A stretch of DNA of 64,000 nucleotides, from contig NZ_JBEPNA010000003.1 in assembly GCF_040546025.1 (NCBI RefSeq), positions 186,001-250,000 on the forward strand, read 5' to 3'. Each line of letters begins with the position of its first letter. Position 1 is the stretch's first letter. The stretch comes from Marisediminicola sp040546025 (lineage in GTDB: Bacteria > Actinomycetota > Actinomycetes > Actinomycetales > Microbacteriaceae). A program made the position numbers and the translations under genes. This document shows positions 1 to 8,561 of this stretch, in pieces. The notes under the pieces are model-generated. The model saw only the letters and a list, made by a program, of their open reading frames with translations, was not told the DNA's origin and searched no databases.

Positions 1-1
1 C

Positions 2-61
2 CAGATCATCAGCACGCGCGGTGGCCTGCGCGTGCAGCTCGATATCGGGCAGACGCGATAG
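2..61 (+). CDS. C-terminal end of an upstream gene (partial)
   Basis: An open frame enters from the left edge and ends at TAG 59-61; the visible tail reads QIISTRGGLRVQLDIGQTR. Third codon positions are mostly G or C, as in the genes of this window, so it is probably the end of a real gene. Too little is visible to name a family. Confidence 0.4.
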   Translation, partial: QIISTRGGLRVQLDIGQTR

Positions 62-100
62 CCCTGTGAATCCACAGGCGCGCGATGGCAGGATGGGCCG

Positions 101-562
101 ATGTTCCGCCGTCACCCCTACCTGAGCCTGACGACGTTCGCCTACCTGGGCTTCGTCGCCTGGATCACGCTCGGCCCGCAACCGTTCGACGACAACGACA
201 ATGCGTTGATTTGGCGAGCCCTGCGATTCTTCGAACGCCATGACGCCACCGACTGGATCACCTACCAGCGGCTCGAGTTTCTCACCAACGTCGGCATGTT
301 CATCCCCATCGGCATGTTCTTCCTCCTCCTCTTCGGGCGACGGATGTGGTTCGTTGCGGTATTCGCGGGCGTCGCGATGACCTTCTCGATCGAGTTCGTG
401 CAGATCTTCCTCCCCGACCGGGTGAGCGACGTGAGCGACATCATCGCGAACTCCGCCGGAACCCTCATCGGGGTGCTGTTCACCCTCGTCGTCACCACGG
501 GCGAGGCGAGGCGCCTGCGTCGGGAGGCGCGGCAGACCGAGCTCGCTGGTTCGCGCAACTAA
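101..562 (+). CDS. VanZ-like family membrane protein
   Basis: A 153-residue membrane protein of the VanZ-like family. Hydrophobic segments lie at about residues 12-25, 65-79, 82-102 and 117-132. Family signatures are visible: EFLTNVGMFIPIG (59-71), SIEFVQIFLPDR (96-107) and DVSDIIANSAGTLIG (110-124). VanZ itself lowers teicoplanin susceptibility in enterococci, but most family members have no known substrate, so resistance should not be inferred. The start ATG has no clear ribosome binding site; CAGGAT at 89-94 sits 6 nt upstream and could be a -10 for a leaderless transcript. The C-terminus (133-153) is cytoplasmic and rich in Arg and Glu. Confidence 0.85.
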   Translation: MFRRHPYLSLTTFAYLGFVAWITLGPQPFDDNDNALIWRALRFFERHDATDWITYQRLEFLTNVGMFIPIGMFFLLLFGRRMWFVAVFAGVAMTFSIEFVQIFLPDRVSDVSDIIANSAGTLIGVLFTLVVTTGEARRLRREARQTELAGSRN

Positions 563-919
563 GCGGGCACACCGAAAAGTGCAAGCGCTTGCAGCAGGAG
601 TCATTCTCCGGCTGGGGTCTCCAATGTTGGTTTTTGCGCAGCACCGCGCGCCCCTGCTCCGCCCGCCCGCACCGCGATTCACGGGCCACCCTCGGGTCCT
701 TGGTGCTAGAGTTGCGCGCGGAGCAGGCTGGCAAGACACTGGTCACCGGTGGTGAATTACTGAACTCGAGTCAGTGTTTTTCTACTGTTGGCCAGACATG
801 CGCCCCACTCTTGGGACCTCGCACGGGCACGTTCGCGTGCCATCGAACCCGCTCCTGCTCCTTGATGAGCCGTCGCCCACACGGGGTGGCGGGCCTAAAC
901 AAAGAGGAGAAACCCCCAT
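563..919 (+). other. pnp leader and intergenic region
   Basis: 357 bases without a credible gene. It holds a perfect 14-bp palindrome at 580-593 (listed separately) and a small hairpin at 826-841 (GGCACG, loop TTCG, CGTGCC). A strong ribosome binding site, AAAGAGGAGAAA, lies just before the pnp start. The hairpin about 80 nt upstream of the start recalls the structured pnp leaders of other bacteria, where PNPase controls its own mRNA, but similarity of mechanism is only an inference. No convincing -35/-10 pair was found. Confidence 0.5.
580..593. promoter_or_regulatory. LacI-type palindromic operator candidate
   Basis: TGCAAGCGCTTGCA is a perfect 14-bp palindrome with a central CG and the AAGCGCTT core typical of LacI-family operators. 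It lies 19 bp after the VanZ-like gene and 327 bp before pnp. No LacI-family gene is in the window, so the cognate factor and the regulated gene are unknown. Confidence 0.35.
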
Positions 920-3178
920 ATGGAGGGTCCAGAAATCAAGTTCGCCGAAGCCGTTCTCGACAACGGTAAGTTCGGAAAGCGCGTCGTCCGGTTCGAAACC
1001 GGCCGTCTCGCCCAGCAGGCCCAGGGAGCAGTCGCTGCCTACCTCGATGAAGAGACCATGCTGCTCAGCGCGACCAGCGCGAGCAAGCGCCCGAAGGACA
1101 ACCTCGACTTCTTCCCGCTGACGGTCGACGTGGAAGAGCGGTCCTACGCCGCCGGCAAGATCCCCGGCTCGTTCTTCCGTCGCGAAGGTCGCCCGTCGAC
1201 CGAAGCCATCCTCGTCTGCCGCCTGATCGACCGGCCGCTGCGCCCGTCGTTCGTCACCGGGCTGCGCAACGAGGTGCAGATCGTCATCACGGTGCTGAGC
1301 ATCGCGCCCGGCGAGTTCTACGACGCCCTCGCGATCAACGCCGCATCGGCATCCACCCAGATCTCCGGACTGCCCTTCAGCGGCCCGATCGGTGGAATCC
1401 GCATGGCGCTCATCGACGACCAGTGGGTCGCTTTCCCGAAGTTCGAGCAGCTTGAGAACGCCGTATTCGACCTCACCGTCGCGGGTCGCCTCATCACCGA
1501 CAACAACGGCAACGACGACGTCGCGATCATGATGGTCGAAGCCGAGGCTACCGAGCACGCGTGGGGCCTCATCCAGGCCGGAGCGACCAAGCCCGACGAG
1601 GCCGTCGTCGCGCAGGGCCTCGAGGCCTCCAAGCCGTTCCTGCTGCAGCTGATCAAGGCCCAGGCCGAGATGGCCGCACAGTCGGCCAAGGAGATCGCCG
1701 ATTACCCCGTCTTCCTGCCGTACTCGCAGGCCGCGTACGACGCGGTGGCCGAGCTCGCGTACGACCAGCTCGTCGGTATTTACCAGATCGCCGCGAAGAC
1801 CGAGCGCCAGGACGCCGACGACGCGCTCAAGGACCGCGTCAAGGTCGCCATCCAGGAGAAGGTTGACGCCGGCCAGCTCGACGCCGACGTCTCCGCGATG
1901 GTCAGCGCCGCCTACAAGTCGGTCACCAAGACCGTCGTCCGCGGACGCATCCTCACCGAGGGTGTCCGCATGGACGGCCGTGGGCTCGCCGACATCCGCC
2001 CGCTGGATGCCGAAGTTCAGGTCATCCCGCGCGTGCACGGCTCCGCGATCTTCCAGCGCGGAGAGACCCAGATCCTGGGCGTCACCACGCTGAACATGCT
2101 CAAGATGGAGCAGCAGATCGACTCGCTCGCGCCCGTCACGAAGAAGCGCTACCTGCACCACTACAACTTCCCGCCCTACTCGACCGGTGAAACCGGCCGC
2201 GTCGGGTCGCCGAAGCGTCGCGAGATCGGGCACGGCTTCCTCGCCGAGCGCGCCCTCGTGCCGGTGCTGCCAGACCGCGCGGAGTTCCCCTACGCGATCC
2301 GCCAGGTATCCGAGGCTCTCGGCTCCAACGGTTCGACGTCGATGGGCTCCGTCTGCGCCTCGACCCTGTCGCTGCTCAACGCCGGAGTGCCGCTGCGCGC
2401 CCCGGTCGCCGGCATCGCCATGGGCCTCGTCTCCGACGAGGTCAACGGCGAGACCCGCTACGCGGCCCTCACCGACATCCTCGGCGCGGAAGACGCCCTC
2501 GGCGACATGGACTTCAAGGTCGCCGGCACCGCCGAGTTCATCACGGCCATCCAGCTCGACACCAAGCTCGACGGCATCCCCACCGCCGTTCTCGATGGTG
2601 CGCTCAAGCAGGCGAAGGAGGCTCGCACCGCGATCCTCAACGTGATCAACGCGGCGATCGACTCGCCCGACGAGATGGCCCCGACCGCGCCCCGCGTGAT
2701 CTCGGTGCAGATCCCCGTCGACAAGATCGGCGAGCTCATCGGGCCGAAGGGCAAGACGATCAACCAGATCCAGGACGACACTGGAGCCGACATCTCGATC
2801 GAGGACGACGGAACCGTGTACATCGGTGCCGTCGATGGTCCCTCGGCCGAGGCTGCGCGTGCCGCGGTCAACGCGATCGCGAACCCGCTCAACCCCGAGG
2901 TCGGCGAGCGGTTCCTCGGAACCGTCGTCAAGATCGCCACGTTCGGCGCCTTCGTGTCGCTCACCCCGGGTAAGGATGGGCTCCTGCACATCTCCGAGGT
3001 GCGCAAGCTCGCCGGTGGCAAGCGCGTGGAGAACGTCGAGGACGTGCTCTCCGTCGGCCAGAAGATCCAGGTCGAGATCACCAAGACCGACGACCGCGGA
3101 AAGCTGTCGCTCGCCCCGGTGATGGACGACGCTGCGGATGCACCGGCATCCGACGCTCCCGTCGACGCCGAGGTCTGA
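920..3178 (+). CDS. pnp: polyribonucleotide nucleotidyltransferase (PNPase)
   Basis: A 752-residue phosphorolytic 3'-5' exoribonuclease of the RNA degradation machinery. Two RNase PH domains are joined by an all-helical domain. A KH domain follows (IGELIGPKGKTINQIQ, about residues 606-621), then an S1 domain (VGERFLGTVVKIATFGAFV onward) and an acidic tail. Length and domain order match actinobacterial PNPase. The ATG at 920 follows a strong purine-rich ribosome binding site. A terminator at 3197-3231 closes the transcript. In many actinobacteria pnp is followed directly by an M16 peptidase gene; here that partner (20197-21543) is 17 kb away, separated by the catabolic block. Confidence 0.97.
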   Translation: MEGPEIKFAEAVLDNGKFGKRVVRFETGRLAQQAQGAVAAYLDEETMLLSATSASKRPKDNLDFFPLTVDVEERSYAAGKIPGSFFRREGRPSTEAILVCRLIDRPLRPSFVTGLRNEVQIVITVLSIAPGEFYDALAINAASASTQISGLPFSGPIGGIRMALIDDQWVAFPKFEQLENAVFDLTVAGRLITDNNGNDDVAIMMVEAEATEHAWGLIQAGATKPDEAVVAQGLEASKPFLLQLIKAQAEMAAQSAKEIADYPVFLPYSQAAYDAVAELAYDQLVGIYQIAAKTERQDADDALKDRVKVAIQEKVDAGQLDADVSAMVSAAYKSVTKTVVRGRILTEGVRMDGRGLADIRPLDAEVQVIPRVHGSAIFQRGETQILGVTTLNMLKMEQQIDSLAPVTKKRYLHHYNFPPYSTGETGRVGSPKRREIGHGFLAERALVPVLPDRAEFPYAIRQVSEALGSNGSTSMGSVCASTLSLLNAGVPLRAPVAGIAMGLVSDEVNGETRYAALTDILGAEDALGDMDFKVAGTAEFITAIQLDTKLDGIPTAVLDGALKQAKEARTAILNVINAAIDSPDEMAPTAPRVISVQIPVDKIGELIGPKGKTINQIQDDTGADISIEDDGTVYIGAVDGPSAEAARAAVNAIANPLNPEVGERFLGTVVKIATFGAFVSLTPGKDGLLHISEVRKLAGGKRVENVEDVLSVGQKIQVEITKTDDRGKLSLAPVMDDAADAPASDAPVDAEV

Positions 3179-3196
3179 ACACCCTGACGTAACAAG

Positions 3197-3231
3197 AAGC
3201 CCGCCGGAACGAGAGTGACGGCGGGCTTTTT
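3197..3231 (+). terminator. intrinsic terminator of pnp
   Basis: AAGCCCGCCG (3197-3206) pairs perfectly with CGGCGGGCTT (3219-3228) across a 12-nt loop and runs into a T tract (TTTTT, 3227-3231). It starts 19 bp after the pnp stop codon. Confidence 0.9.
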
Positions 3232-3270
3232 CGTGCCCTTTGGCCGGTGGTGTGCGCAGCACAGCGCTGA

Positions 3271-3276
3271 TACCGT
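3271..3276 (+). promoter_or_regulatory. -10 element (TACCGT), leaderless start
   Basis: TACCGT lies 7 nt before the ATG at 3284, so transcription would begin at or next to the start codon. It also argues for that ATG over the in-frame start at 3215, which would lie inside the pnp terminator. Confidence 0.45.
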
Positions 3277-3283
3277 ACGGGCC

Positions 3284-3673
3284 ATGACAATGGGAACCAG
3301 GCCCGACCCGTGGATACTCACCACCCCGGCCGGCGACACCACCTACCGTGCATTCATCGAGGGCGACGAGCTCATCTGCGAGCTCGACGGAGCCACCCTC
3401 TCGTACCACGCGAGGTCGATCTACGACCTCCACGAGTGGCTGGTCGAGCAGGGCGACTGGGTGCCGCTCGGCGGCGCCGACGAGCACACCGAGGCCACGG
3501 AGGGCAGCGTCGAGGCGTTCGGCCGCAGCGACGGCAATCCTGTCGGGGGCTGGTTCGGTCTGCGCCTCGGCCAGCGTGGCCAGTTCGGCGTCTACCTGCC
3601 GCCTGTGCTCGAACGGCTCGGTCTTGCCGAGCTCGAGCACGGCGAGCACGCCGCCCGGGTGCGCGCGATCTAG
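3284..3673 (+). CDS. conserved hypothetical protein (129 aa)
   Basis: A 129-residue soluble acidic protein with no signal peptide, membrane segment or motif that I recognise. The sequence is ordered and codon use is typical (GC-rich third positions), so it is very likely a real gene. The ATG at 3284 was chosen because the longer in-frame start at 3215 overlaps the pnp terminator, and because a -10-like TACCGT sits 7 nt upstream. Its stop codon TAG touches the left arm of the inverted-repeat element at 3673-3795. Function unknown. Confidence 0.75.
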   Translation: MTMGTRPDPWILTTPAGDTTYRAFIEGDELICELDGATLSYHARSIYDLHEWLVEQGDWVPLGGADEHTEATEGSVEAFGRSDGNPVGGWFGLRLGQRGQFGVYLPPVLERLGLAELEHGEHAARVRAI

Positions 3674-3795
3674 CTTTCATTATTCAGGAGAAGTGAGACC
3701 AGGCAGTCTGCTGGTCGGCCGGCGAACCCCGGATTTCCGGCAGTTGTGGTCGGGGCAGCAGTCACCGGCGCCCAAAACTCCTGAATGATGAAAGC
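3673..3795. repeat. 123-bp inverted-repeat element (MITE-like)
   Basis: Left arm GCTTTCATTATTCAGGAG (3673-3690) and right arm CTCCTGAATGATGAAAGC (3778-3795) are inverted repeats matching at 17 of 18 positions, with 87 bp between them. The interior has its own short hairpin (GACCAGGCAG with CTGCTGGTC, 3697-3716) and no open frame. The shape suits a small non-autonomous mobile element or a structured RNA; only one copy is in this window. Confidence 0.5.
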
Positions 3796-3803
3796 ATGAG
3801 GGG

Positions 3804-4538
3804 ATGAAGCCATTCGTGCTCCTCGCCACGCGCGCCGAGGACGAGGCCGCCGACGGCGAGTACGAGGCGTTCCGCGAGGCGGGCGGGCTGAGTCCGAACG
3901 AGCTCGTGCGATTTCGACTCGAGTCCGAGTCGCTGCCCGCGATCGATCCCGACGACTACTCCGGATTCATCGTGGGCGGCAGCCCCTTCAACGCGAGCGA
4001 CCCGGTCGAGGCCAAGAGCGAGACCCAGGTCAGGGTCGAGCGAGAGCTTGGCGCGCTCCTCGACATCGTGGTCGCGCGCGACATCCCGTTCCTCGGCGCC
4101 TGCTACGGCATCGGCCTGCTTGGCACCCACCAGCACGGCGTCGTCGATAACACGTGGGGGGAGGCCGTCGGCCCGACCAGCGTGAGCCTCACGCCGGAGG
4201 GACGTGCCGATCCGCTGTTCGGGTGCCTCGACGAGAGCTTCGACGCCTTCGTCGGGCACAAGGAGGCGTGCGCGGTGCTGCCGGCCGGCGCGGTGCTGCT
4301 CGCCTCCGGCCCGAACTGTCCGGTCCAGGCCTTCCGTATCGGCACCAACGTCTATGCGACCCAGTTCCACCCCGAACTCACGGTCGCGGGCATCATTACG
4401 CGCATCCGGGTCTACCGTCACTACGGGTACTTCGAACCAGAGGCGATGGACGAGCTGATCGCGGCCGTCGGGCAGGTGACCATCAGCCAGCCCATCCGCC
4501 TCATCGCGGGATTCGTCGACCGGTACGCACGAGCCTGA
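3804..4538 (+). CDS. class I glutamine amidotransferase-like protein
   Basis: A 244-residue stand-alone glutamine amidotransferase domain of the GMP synthase-like type. The nucleophile elbow is GACYGIG with Cys100; His189 and Glu191 sit in TQFHPEL and complete the triad. An oxyanion strand lies around FIVGGSP (55-61). Such single-domain proteins hydrolyse glutamine or gamma-glutamyl compounds; the acceptor cannot be told from sequence. It starts 8 bp after the right arm of the inverted-repeat element, so that element makes up nearly all its 5' leader. No synthetase partner is adjacent. Confidence 0.85.
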   Translation: MKPFVLLATRAEDEAADGEYEAFREAGGLSPNELVRFRLESESLPAIDPDDYSGFIVGGSPFNASDPVEAKSETQVRVERELGALLDIVVARDIPFLGACYGIGLLGTHQHGVVDNTWGEAVGPTSVSLTPEGRADPLFGCLDESFDAFVGHKEACAVLPAGAVLLASGPNCPVQAFRIGTNVYATQFHPELTVAGIITRIRVYRHYGYFEPEAMDELIAAVGQVTISQPIRLIAGFVDRYARA

Positions 4539-4749
4539 GCGGCTCTACCACCGCCCGTGGGGCACGATCACCCGGCGCGAGCGACTCGGCGGCGATGCCG
4601 GCCCAGCCGTGCAGCTTGTCTAACGCGGCTTGCTCGAGGATGGGCACGGCCGTGTCATCCTCAATCACCGTCGACTCGCCCCAGCTCTCCAGCAGCCCCG
4701 GTGTGTTCCGGTCGCGCTCGACCCCCGCTCGGAGCGAGATGATCACCAT
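4501..4749 (-). CDS. possible small gene or remnant (82 aa)
   Basis: A minus-strand frame of 82 residues starting at ATG 4749 and running 38 bp into the end of the amidotransferase gene. Codons show a partial G/C bias at third positions, but no family is recognisable and no ribosome binding site stands out. It may be a decayed gene or chance; kept only because the 464-bp gap here is long for this genome. Confidence 0.2.
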   Translation of the reverse strand: MVIISLRAGVERDRNTPGLLESWGESTVIEDDTAVPILEQAALDKLHGWAGIAAESLAPGDRAPRAVVEPLRLVRTGRRIPR

Positions 4750-5002
4750 CGGTCGCGGAGACGGGTCAGGCGGCGCGGCGGGCGTCCGCCCATCGTACGA
4801 GCCGTCCGCAGTGAGAGGCAGCGTGGAGCGGCGCGCCGTGGGTGTTTGCGGCGCTTCCAGTTGTGAGGCGCCGAAAGCATGCGTAATCTCGGGGTAGGTC
4901 CGGCAACGACGCCGCGACCGAGACGCCACGCCCTACCGGGCCCACCGTCTCTCTGAAAGTGGTTCTGGCTCACCCGCCGGGATCGCAACGGAAGGCATAC
5001 GA
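4539..5002. other. intergenic region before the bkd operon
   Basis: 464 bases between the amidotransferase and the E1 alpha gene. Apart from the weak minus-strand frame at 4501-4749, nothing recognisable as a gene, tRNA or repeat was found. A ribosome binding site (GGAAGG, 4990-4995) precedes the E1 alpha start. The bkd promoter is presumably here but no clear hexamers were identified. Confidence 0.5.
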
Positions 5003-6130
5003 ATGCGTTCAACCATGGCCGGGCATGATCCCCGGCAAGCCGAGTTTCTCGGCCAGGAAGACTTCGTTCAGCTCGTGACACCCGCAGGGGAGCGGATTCC
5101 GAGCCCCGGCTTCGACCCGTGGGTCGCCGACGTCACCGACGAACAGCTCGCCTCCCTCTACGAGGACCTCTCCGTCGTGCGGCGCATCGACATCGAGGCG
5201 ACCGCCCTGCAGCGCCAGGGAGAGCTCGGCCTGTGGCCGCCGCTGCTCGGCCAGGAGGCCGCCCAGATCGGCTCGGCCCGGGCCCTGCGCTCCGACGACT
5301 TCGTCTTCACGAGCTATCGCGAGAACGCGGTCGCGTACTGCCGCGGCGTCAAGATCACCGATCTCCTGCGTGTATGGCGCGGAACGTCGCACGGGGGCTG
5401 GAACCCCTACGACGTGGGCATGGCCGTTCCCGCCGTCGTCATCGGCGCGCAGACCCTGCACGCGACCGGCTACGCGCTCGGCTGCGCAAAGGACGGCGTC
5501 GACTCCGTCGCCGTTGCCTACTTCGGCGATGGGGCCACGAGCCAGGGCGACGTCAACGAGGCGATGGTGTTCGCGGCGACGTTCAAGGCCCCCGTGGTCT
5601 TCTTCTGCCAGAACAACCAGTGGGCGATCTCCGAGCCGGTCACCCTGCAGGCGAAGGCCCACATCTCCGAACGAGCGCCCGGCTTCGGCATCCCGAGCCT
5701 GCGGGTCGACGGCAACGACGTGCTCGCCGTGATGGCCGCGACGAGGGTCGCCCTCGATCGCGCCCGGAACGGCGACGGACCGACGTTCATCGAGGCCGTC
5801 ACCTACCGGATGGGCCCGCACACGACCTCCGACGATCCGACCCGGTATCGCGACCGCGACGAACTCGAGCAGTGGGCCGCGAAAGATCCGATCAGCCGCC
5901 TCGGCGCGCTGCTCGATTCGAAGGGGCTGCTGACCGACGAGCTCACCGCGCGAGTCAAGGCGCGCGCCGACGAGGTGGCCAGGGAGTTGCGGGCCGGATG
6001 CCTTGCGCTCACGGCACCGGATCCGCTCACCATCTTCGACAACGTCTACGCGACGCCGCACCGCGGCCTCGACCGCCAGCGCAGCCAGTACGCCGCCTAC
6101 CTCGCCATGTTCGACGGAGGCGCGGAATGA
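5003..6130 (+). CDS. bkdA: 2-oxoacid dehydrogenase E1 component, alpha subunit
   Basis: A 375-residue thiamine-diphosphate-dependent dehydrogenase alpha subunit; with the next gene it decarboxylates a 2-oxoacid and transfers the acyl group to the lipoyl arm of E2. The TPP motif runs from GDG (175-177) to NN (204-205). The region FTSYRENAVAYCRG (102-115) matches the family. The two-subunit E1 fits both branched-chain 2-oxoacid and pyruvate dehydrogenases; the nearby acyl-CoA carboxylase and acyl-CoA dehydrogenase genes favour branched-chain substrates. Its TGA overlaps the ATG of E1 beta (ATGA), so the subunits are translationally coupled. ATG 5003 has GGAAGG 7 nt upstream. Confidence 0.92.
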   Translation: MRSTMAGHDPRQAEFLGQEDFVQLVTPAGERIPSPGFDPWVADVTDEQLASLYEDLSVVRRIDIEATALQRQGELGLWPPLLGQEAAQIGSARALRSDDFVFTSYRENAVAYCRGVKITDLLRVWRGTSHGGWNPYDVGMAVPAVVIGAQTLHATGYALGCAKDGVDSVAVAYFGDGATSQGDVNEAMVFAATFKAPVVFFCQNNQWAISEPVTLQAKAHISERAPGFGIPSLRVDGNDVLAVMAATRVALDRARNGDGPTFIEAVTYRMGPHTTSDDPTRYRDRDELEQWAAKDPISRLGALLDSKGLLTDELTARVKARADEVARELRAGCLALTAPDPLTIFDNVYATPHRGLDRQRSQYAAYLAMFDGGAE

Positions 6131-7143
6131 GCGTTACGACCTCGCAGCTCACCCTCGCCAAGGCGATCACCTCCGGGCTGCGCCACGCGCTCGCCGATGA
6201 CAACCGGGTGCTACTGATGGGCGAGGACATCGGCGCGCTCGGCGGTGTGTTCCGCGTGACCGACGGCCTGCAGAAGGAGTTCGGCGCGGACCGTGTCATG
6301 GACATGCCCCTCGCGGAGTCGGCGATCATCGGCACCGCGATCGGACTGGCGTTCCGCGGGTTCCGGCCCGTGGTCGAGATTCAGTTCGACGGGTTCATTT
6401 ACCCCGGCTTCGACCAGATCGTCGCCCAGCTCGCGAAGATGCGCTACCGCACCGGGGGAGCGGTGAGCATGCCGATCACCATCCGGGTTCCCTACGGAGG
6501 AGGGATCGGCGCCGTCGAGCACCACTCCGAGTCGCCGGAGGCGTACTTCGCGCACACCGCCGGCCTGCGCGTCGTCACGTGCTCGACCCCGCAGGAGGCG
6601 CACGTGCTCATCCGCCAGGCGATCGCGTGTGACGACCCGGTGCTGTTCTTCGAGCCGAAGCGCCGCTACTGGACCAAGGGCGAGGTGACCGAGGAGATCG
6701 CCGACGCCATCCCGCTCGAGAGCGCGCGAGTCGTGCGGGATGGCACCGACGTCACGCTTGTCACGTACGGGCCGCTGGTCGCGACCGCGCTGGACGCCGC
6801 CGCCGCCGCAGCATCCGACGGCGTCTCGATCGAGGTCATCGACCTGCGCTCGCTCGCCCCAATCGACTTCCCGACCGTCGAGGCGTCCGTGCGCAAGACC
6901 GGGCGGCTCGTGGTGAGCCACGAGGCCCAACTGTCGGGCGGCCTGGGTGCCGAGATCGCGGCGGGCGTGACCGAGCGCTGTTTCAACTGGCTCGAGGCCG
7001 CCCCGGCCCGCGTCACTGGCTTCGATGTGCCCTACCCGCCCGGGTCGCTCGAGGAGCACTTCCTGCCCGGCCTCGACCGCATACTCGATGCCGTCGACCG
7101 GGTGCTCGGGCGCCCCAACTCGCTGACCGGATGGACCGAGTAG
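6127..7143 (+). CDS. bkdB: 2-oxoacid dehydrogenase E1 component, beta subunit
   Basis: A 338-residue transketolase-like beta subunit. The N-terminal pyrimidine-binding domain contains LLMGEDIG with the conserved Glu that activates TPP, and the family motif PLAESAIIGTAIGLAFRG. A C-terminal transketolase domain (VTLVTYGPLVATAL onward) follows. It overlaps E1 alpha by four bases, and its TAG stop is immediately followed by the E2 start, so the three subunits form one tight operon. Substrate assignment follows the same reasoning as for the alpha subunit. Confidence 0.93.
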   Translation: MSVTTSQLTLAKAITSGLRHALADDNRVLLMGEDIGALGGVFRVTDGLQKEFGADRVMDMPLAESAIIGTAIGLAFRGFRPVVEIQFDGFIYPGFDQIVAQLAKMRYRTGGAVSMPITIRVPYGGGIGAVEHHSESPEAYFAHTAGLRVVTCSTPQEAHVLIRQAIACDDPVLFFEPKRRYWTKGEVTEEIADAIPLESARVVRDGTDVTLVTYGPLVATALDAAAAAASDGVSIEVIDLRSLAPIDFPTVEASVRKTGRLVVSHEAQLSGGLGAEIAAGVTERCFNWLEAAPARVTGFDVPYPPGSLEEHFLPGLDRILDAVDRVLGRPNSLTGWTE

Positions 7144-8523
7144 ATGACCGTCAAGACATTCGCCCTCCCCGACCTCGGCGAGGGCCTCACCGAATCGGAG
7201 CTCGTCGCCTGGCGCGTCGACGTCGGCGACCTCGTCGAGCTCAACCAGATCATCGCCGAGGTGGAGACGGCGAAGGCGCTCGTCGAGCTCCCGTCGCCGT
7301 TCGCGGGCGAGATCGGTCGCCTCTACGTCGACCCCGGCGCGACGGTACGTGTCGGCGCGCCGATCGTGGACTTCGAGGTGGCGGATGCGGGCGTGGTGGC
7401 GGATGCCGGTGGCGGGGCTGGGGCTCCTGCCGTGCCCGCGGCCGTCGAGCGTGAGCCTGTGCTCGTGGGATACGGTCCGCCGGTCGAAGGCGGGGACCGT
7501 CCCCAGCGCAAGGCGCGGCCATCGCTCGCGCATCACGCCGGTCCGGCGAGCGGGGATGCGGCTGCCTCTGTCGCCATCGGATCGCCGGAATCCCGGCAGG
7601 ATGTCGAACCCGGCGCCGCGACGGCCGCGCCCCGGCGCTCGACGCCGCCGGTTCGCAAACTCGCCCACGATCTCGGCGTCGACCTGATCACCCTCCCGGG
7701 CACGGGAGAGGACGGCCTCATCACCCGCGAGGACGTGCTCGGGGCATCCGCGAATCATGCCGGGCCGGATGCAGAGCAGGCCGCGGCAGGGCCCGCCCGG
7801 CGTGTGCCGGCCGAGCGCGCGGCGCGAGAGACGCGCACGCCGATCCACGGGGTGCGCAAGCTCACGGCCGAGGCGATGGTCCGGAGCGCGTTCACGGCGC
7901 CGCACGCGACCGAGTTCCTCACGATCGACGTCACGCCGTCGGTCGAGCTGCTCGAGCGCCTGCGCGCGAGCCACGCCTTCGCCGGCCGCCGGCTCACGAT
8001 GCTCACGATCGTCGCGAAGGCGCTGTGCGTCGCGGTCGGGCGCAATCCGGCGGTGAACGCGCACTGGGACGAGCGGGCCCAGGAGATCGTGCGCTTCGGC
8101 TACATCAACCTCGGCATCGCGGCGGCCACACCGCGGGGGCTCATGGTGCCCAACATCAAGGATGCCGAATCGCTCGACCTCGTCGCGCTCGCCGAGGCGC
8201 TCGAGGAGCTGGTCGGCACCGCGAAGGCCGGGCGCAGCGGACAGGACGCGCTCACCGGCGGCACCGTGTCGATCACGAACATCGGCGTGTTCGGCATCGA
8301 CGCCGGCACTCCGATCCTCAACCCCGGCGAGGCGGCGATCCTCGCCGTCGGCGCGGTGCGGCGCACGCCGTGGGAGCACCACGGCGAGGTCGCGCTGCGT
8401 CAGGTCTGCACGCTGAGTCTGTCGTTCGATCACCGGCTCGTCGACGGCGCCGAGGCCTCCCGGTTCCTCGCCGACATCGGCATGATCCTCTCGGATCCGG
8501 GGATGCTGCTGACGATGGTGTGA
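7144..8523 (+). CDS. bkdC: 2-oxoacid dehydrogenase E2 component (dihydrolipoamide acyltransferase)
   Basis: A 459-residue acyltransferase core of the complex. Domains in order: one lipoyl domain with the acceptor Lys44 in EVETAKALVELP; a flexible Ala/Pro/Gly-rich linker; a peripheral E3-binding domain (about 165-198, VRKLAHDLGVDLITLPGTG); a second linker; and the catalytic domain with the active-site motif SFDHRLVDG (His430, Asp434). A single lipoyl domain is usual for branched-chain E2, while actinobacterial pyruvate E2 often has more, which mildly supports the branched-chain call. No E3 (lpd) gene is in the window, so E3 must be supplied from elsewhere. Confidence 0.92.
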   Translation: MTVKTFALPDLGEGLTESELVAWRVDVGDLVELNQIIAEVETAKALVELPSPFAGEIGRLYVDPGATVRVGAPIVDFEVADAGVVADAGGGAGAPAVPAAVEREPVLVGYGPPVEGGDRPQRKARPSLAHHAGPASGDAAASVAIGSPESRQDVEPGAATAAPRRSTPPVRKLAHDLGVDLITLPGTGEDGLITREDVLGASANHAGPDAEQAAAGPARRVPAERAARETRTPIHGVRKLTAEAMVRSAFTAPHATEFLTIDVTPSVELLERLRASHAFAGRRLTMLTIVAKALCVAVGRNPAVNAHWDERAQEIVRFGYINLGIAAATPRGLMVPNIKDAESLDLVALAEALEELVGTAKAGRSGQDALTGGTVSITNIGVFGIDAGTPILNPGEAAILAVGAVRRTPWEHHGEVALRQVCTLSLSFDHRLVDGAEASRFLADIGMILSDPGMLLTMV

Positions 8524-8561
8524 GCTCGGGCGGAGCGCTGGCGCGCACACGCCCATCATCC

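Noticed and set aside
101..562. Teicoplanin resistance determinant (VanZ)
   Set aside because: Only the broad VanZ-like fold is present and no van genes are nearby.
782..3649. A 955-codon minus-strand open frame covering pnp
   Set aside because: It is the antisense shadow of pnp, produced by GC-rich codon bias; the plus strand encodes a full PNPase.
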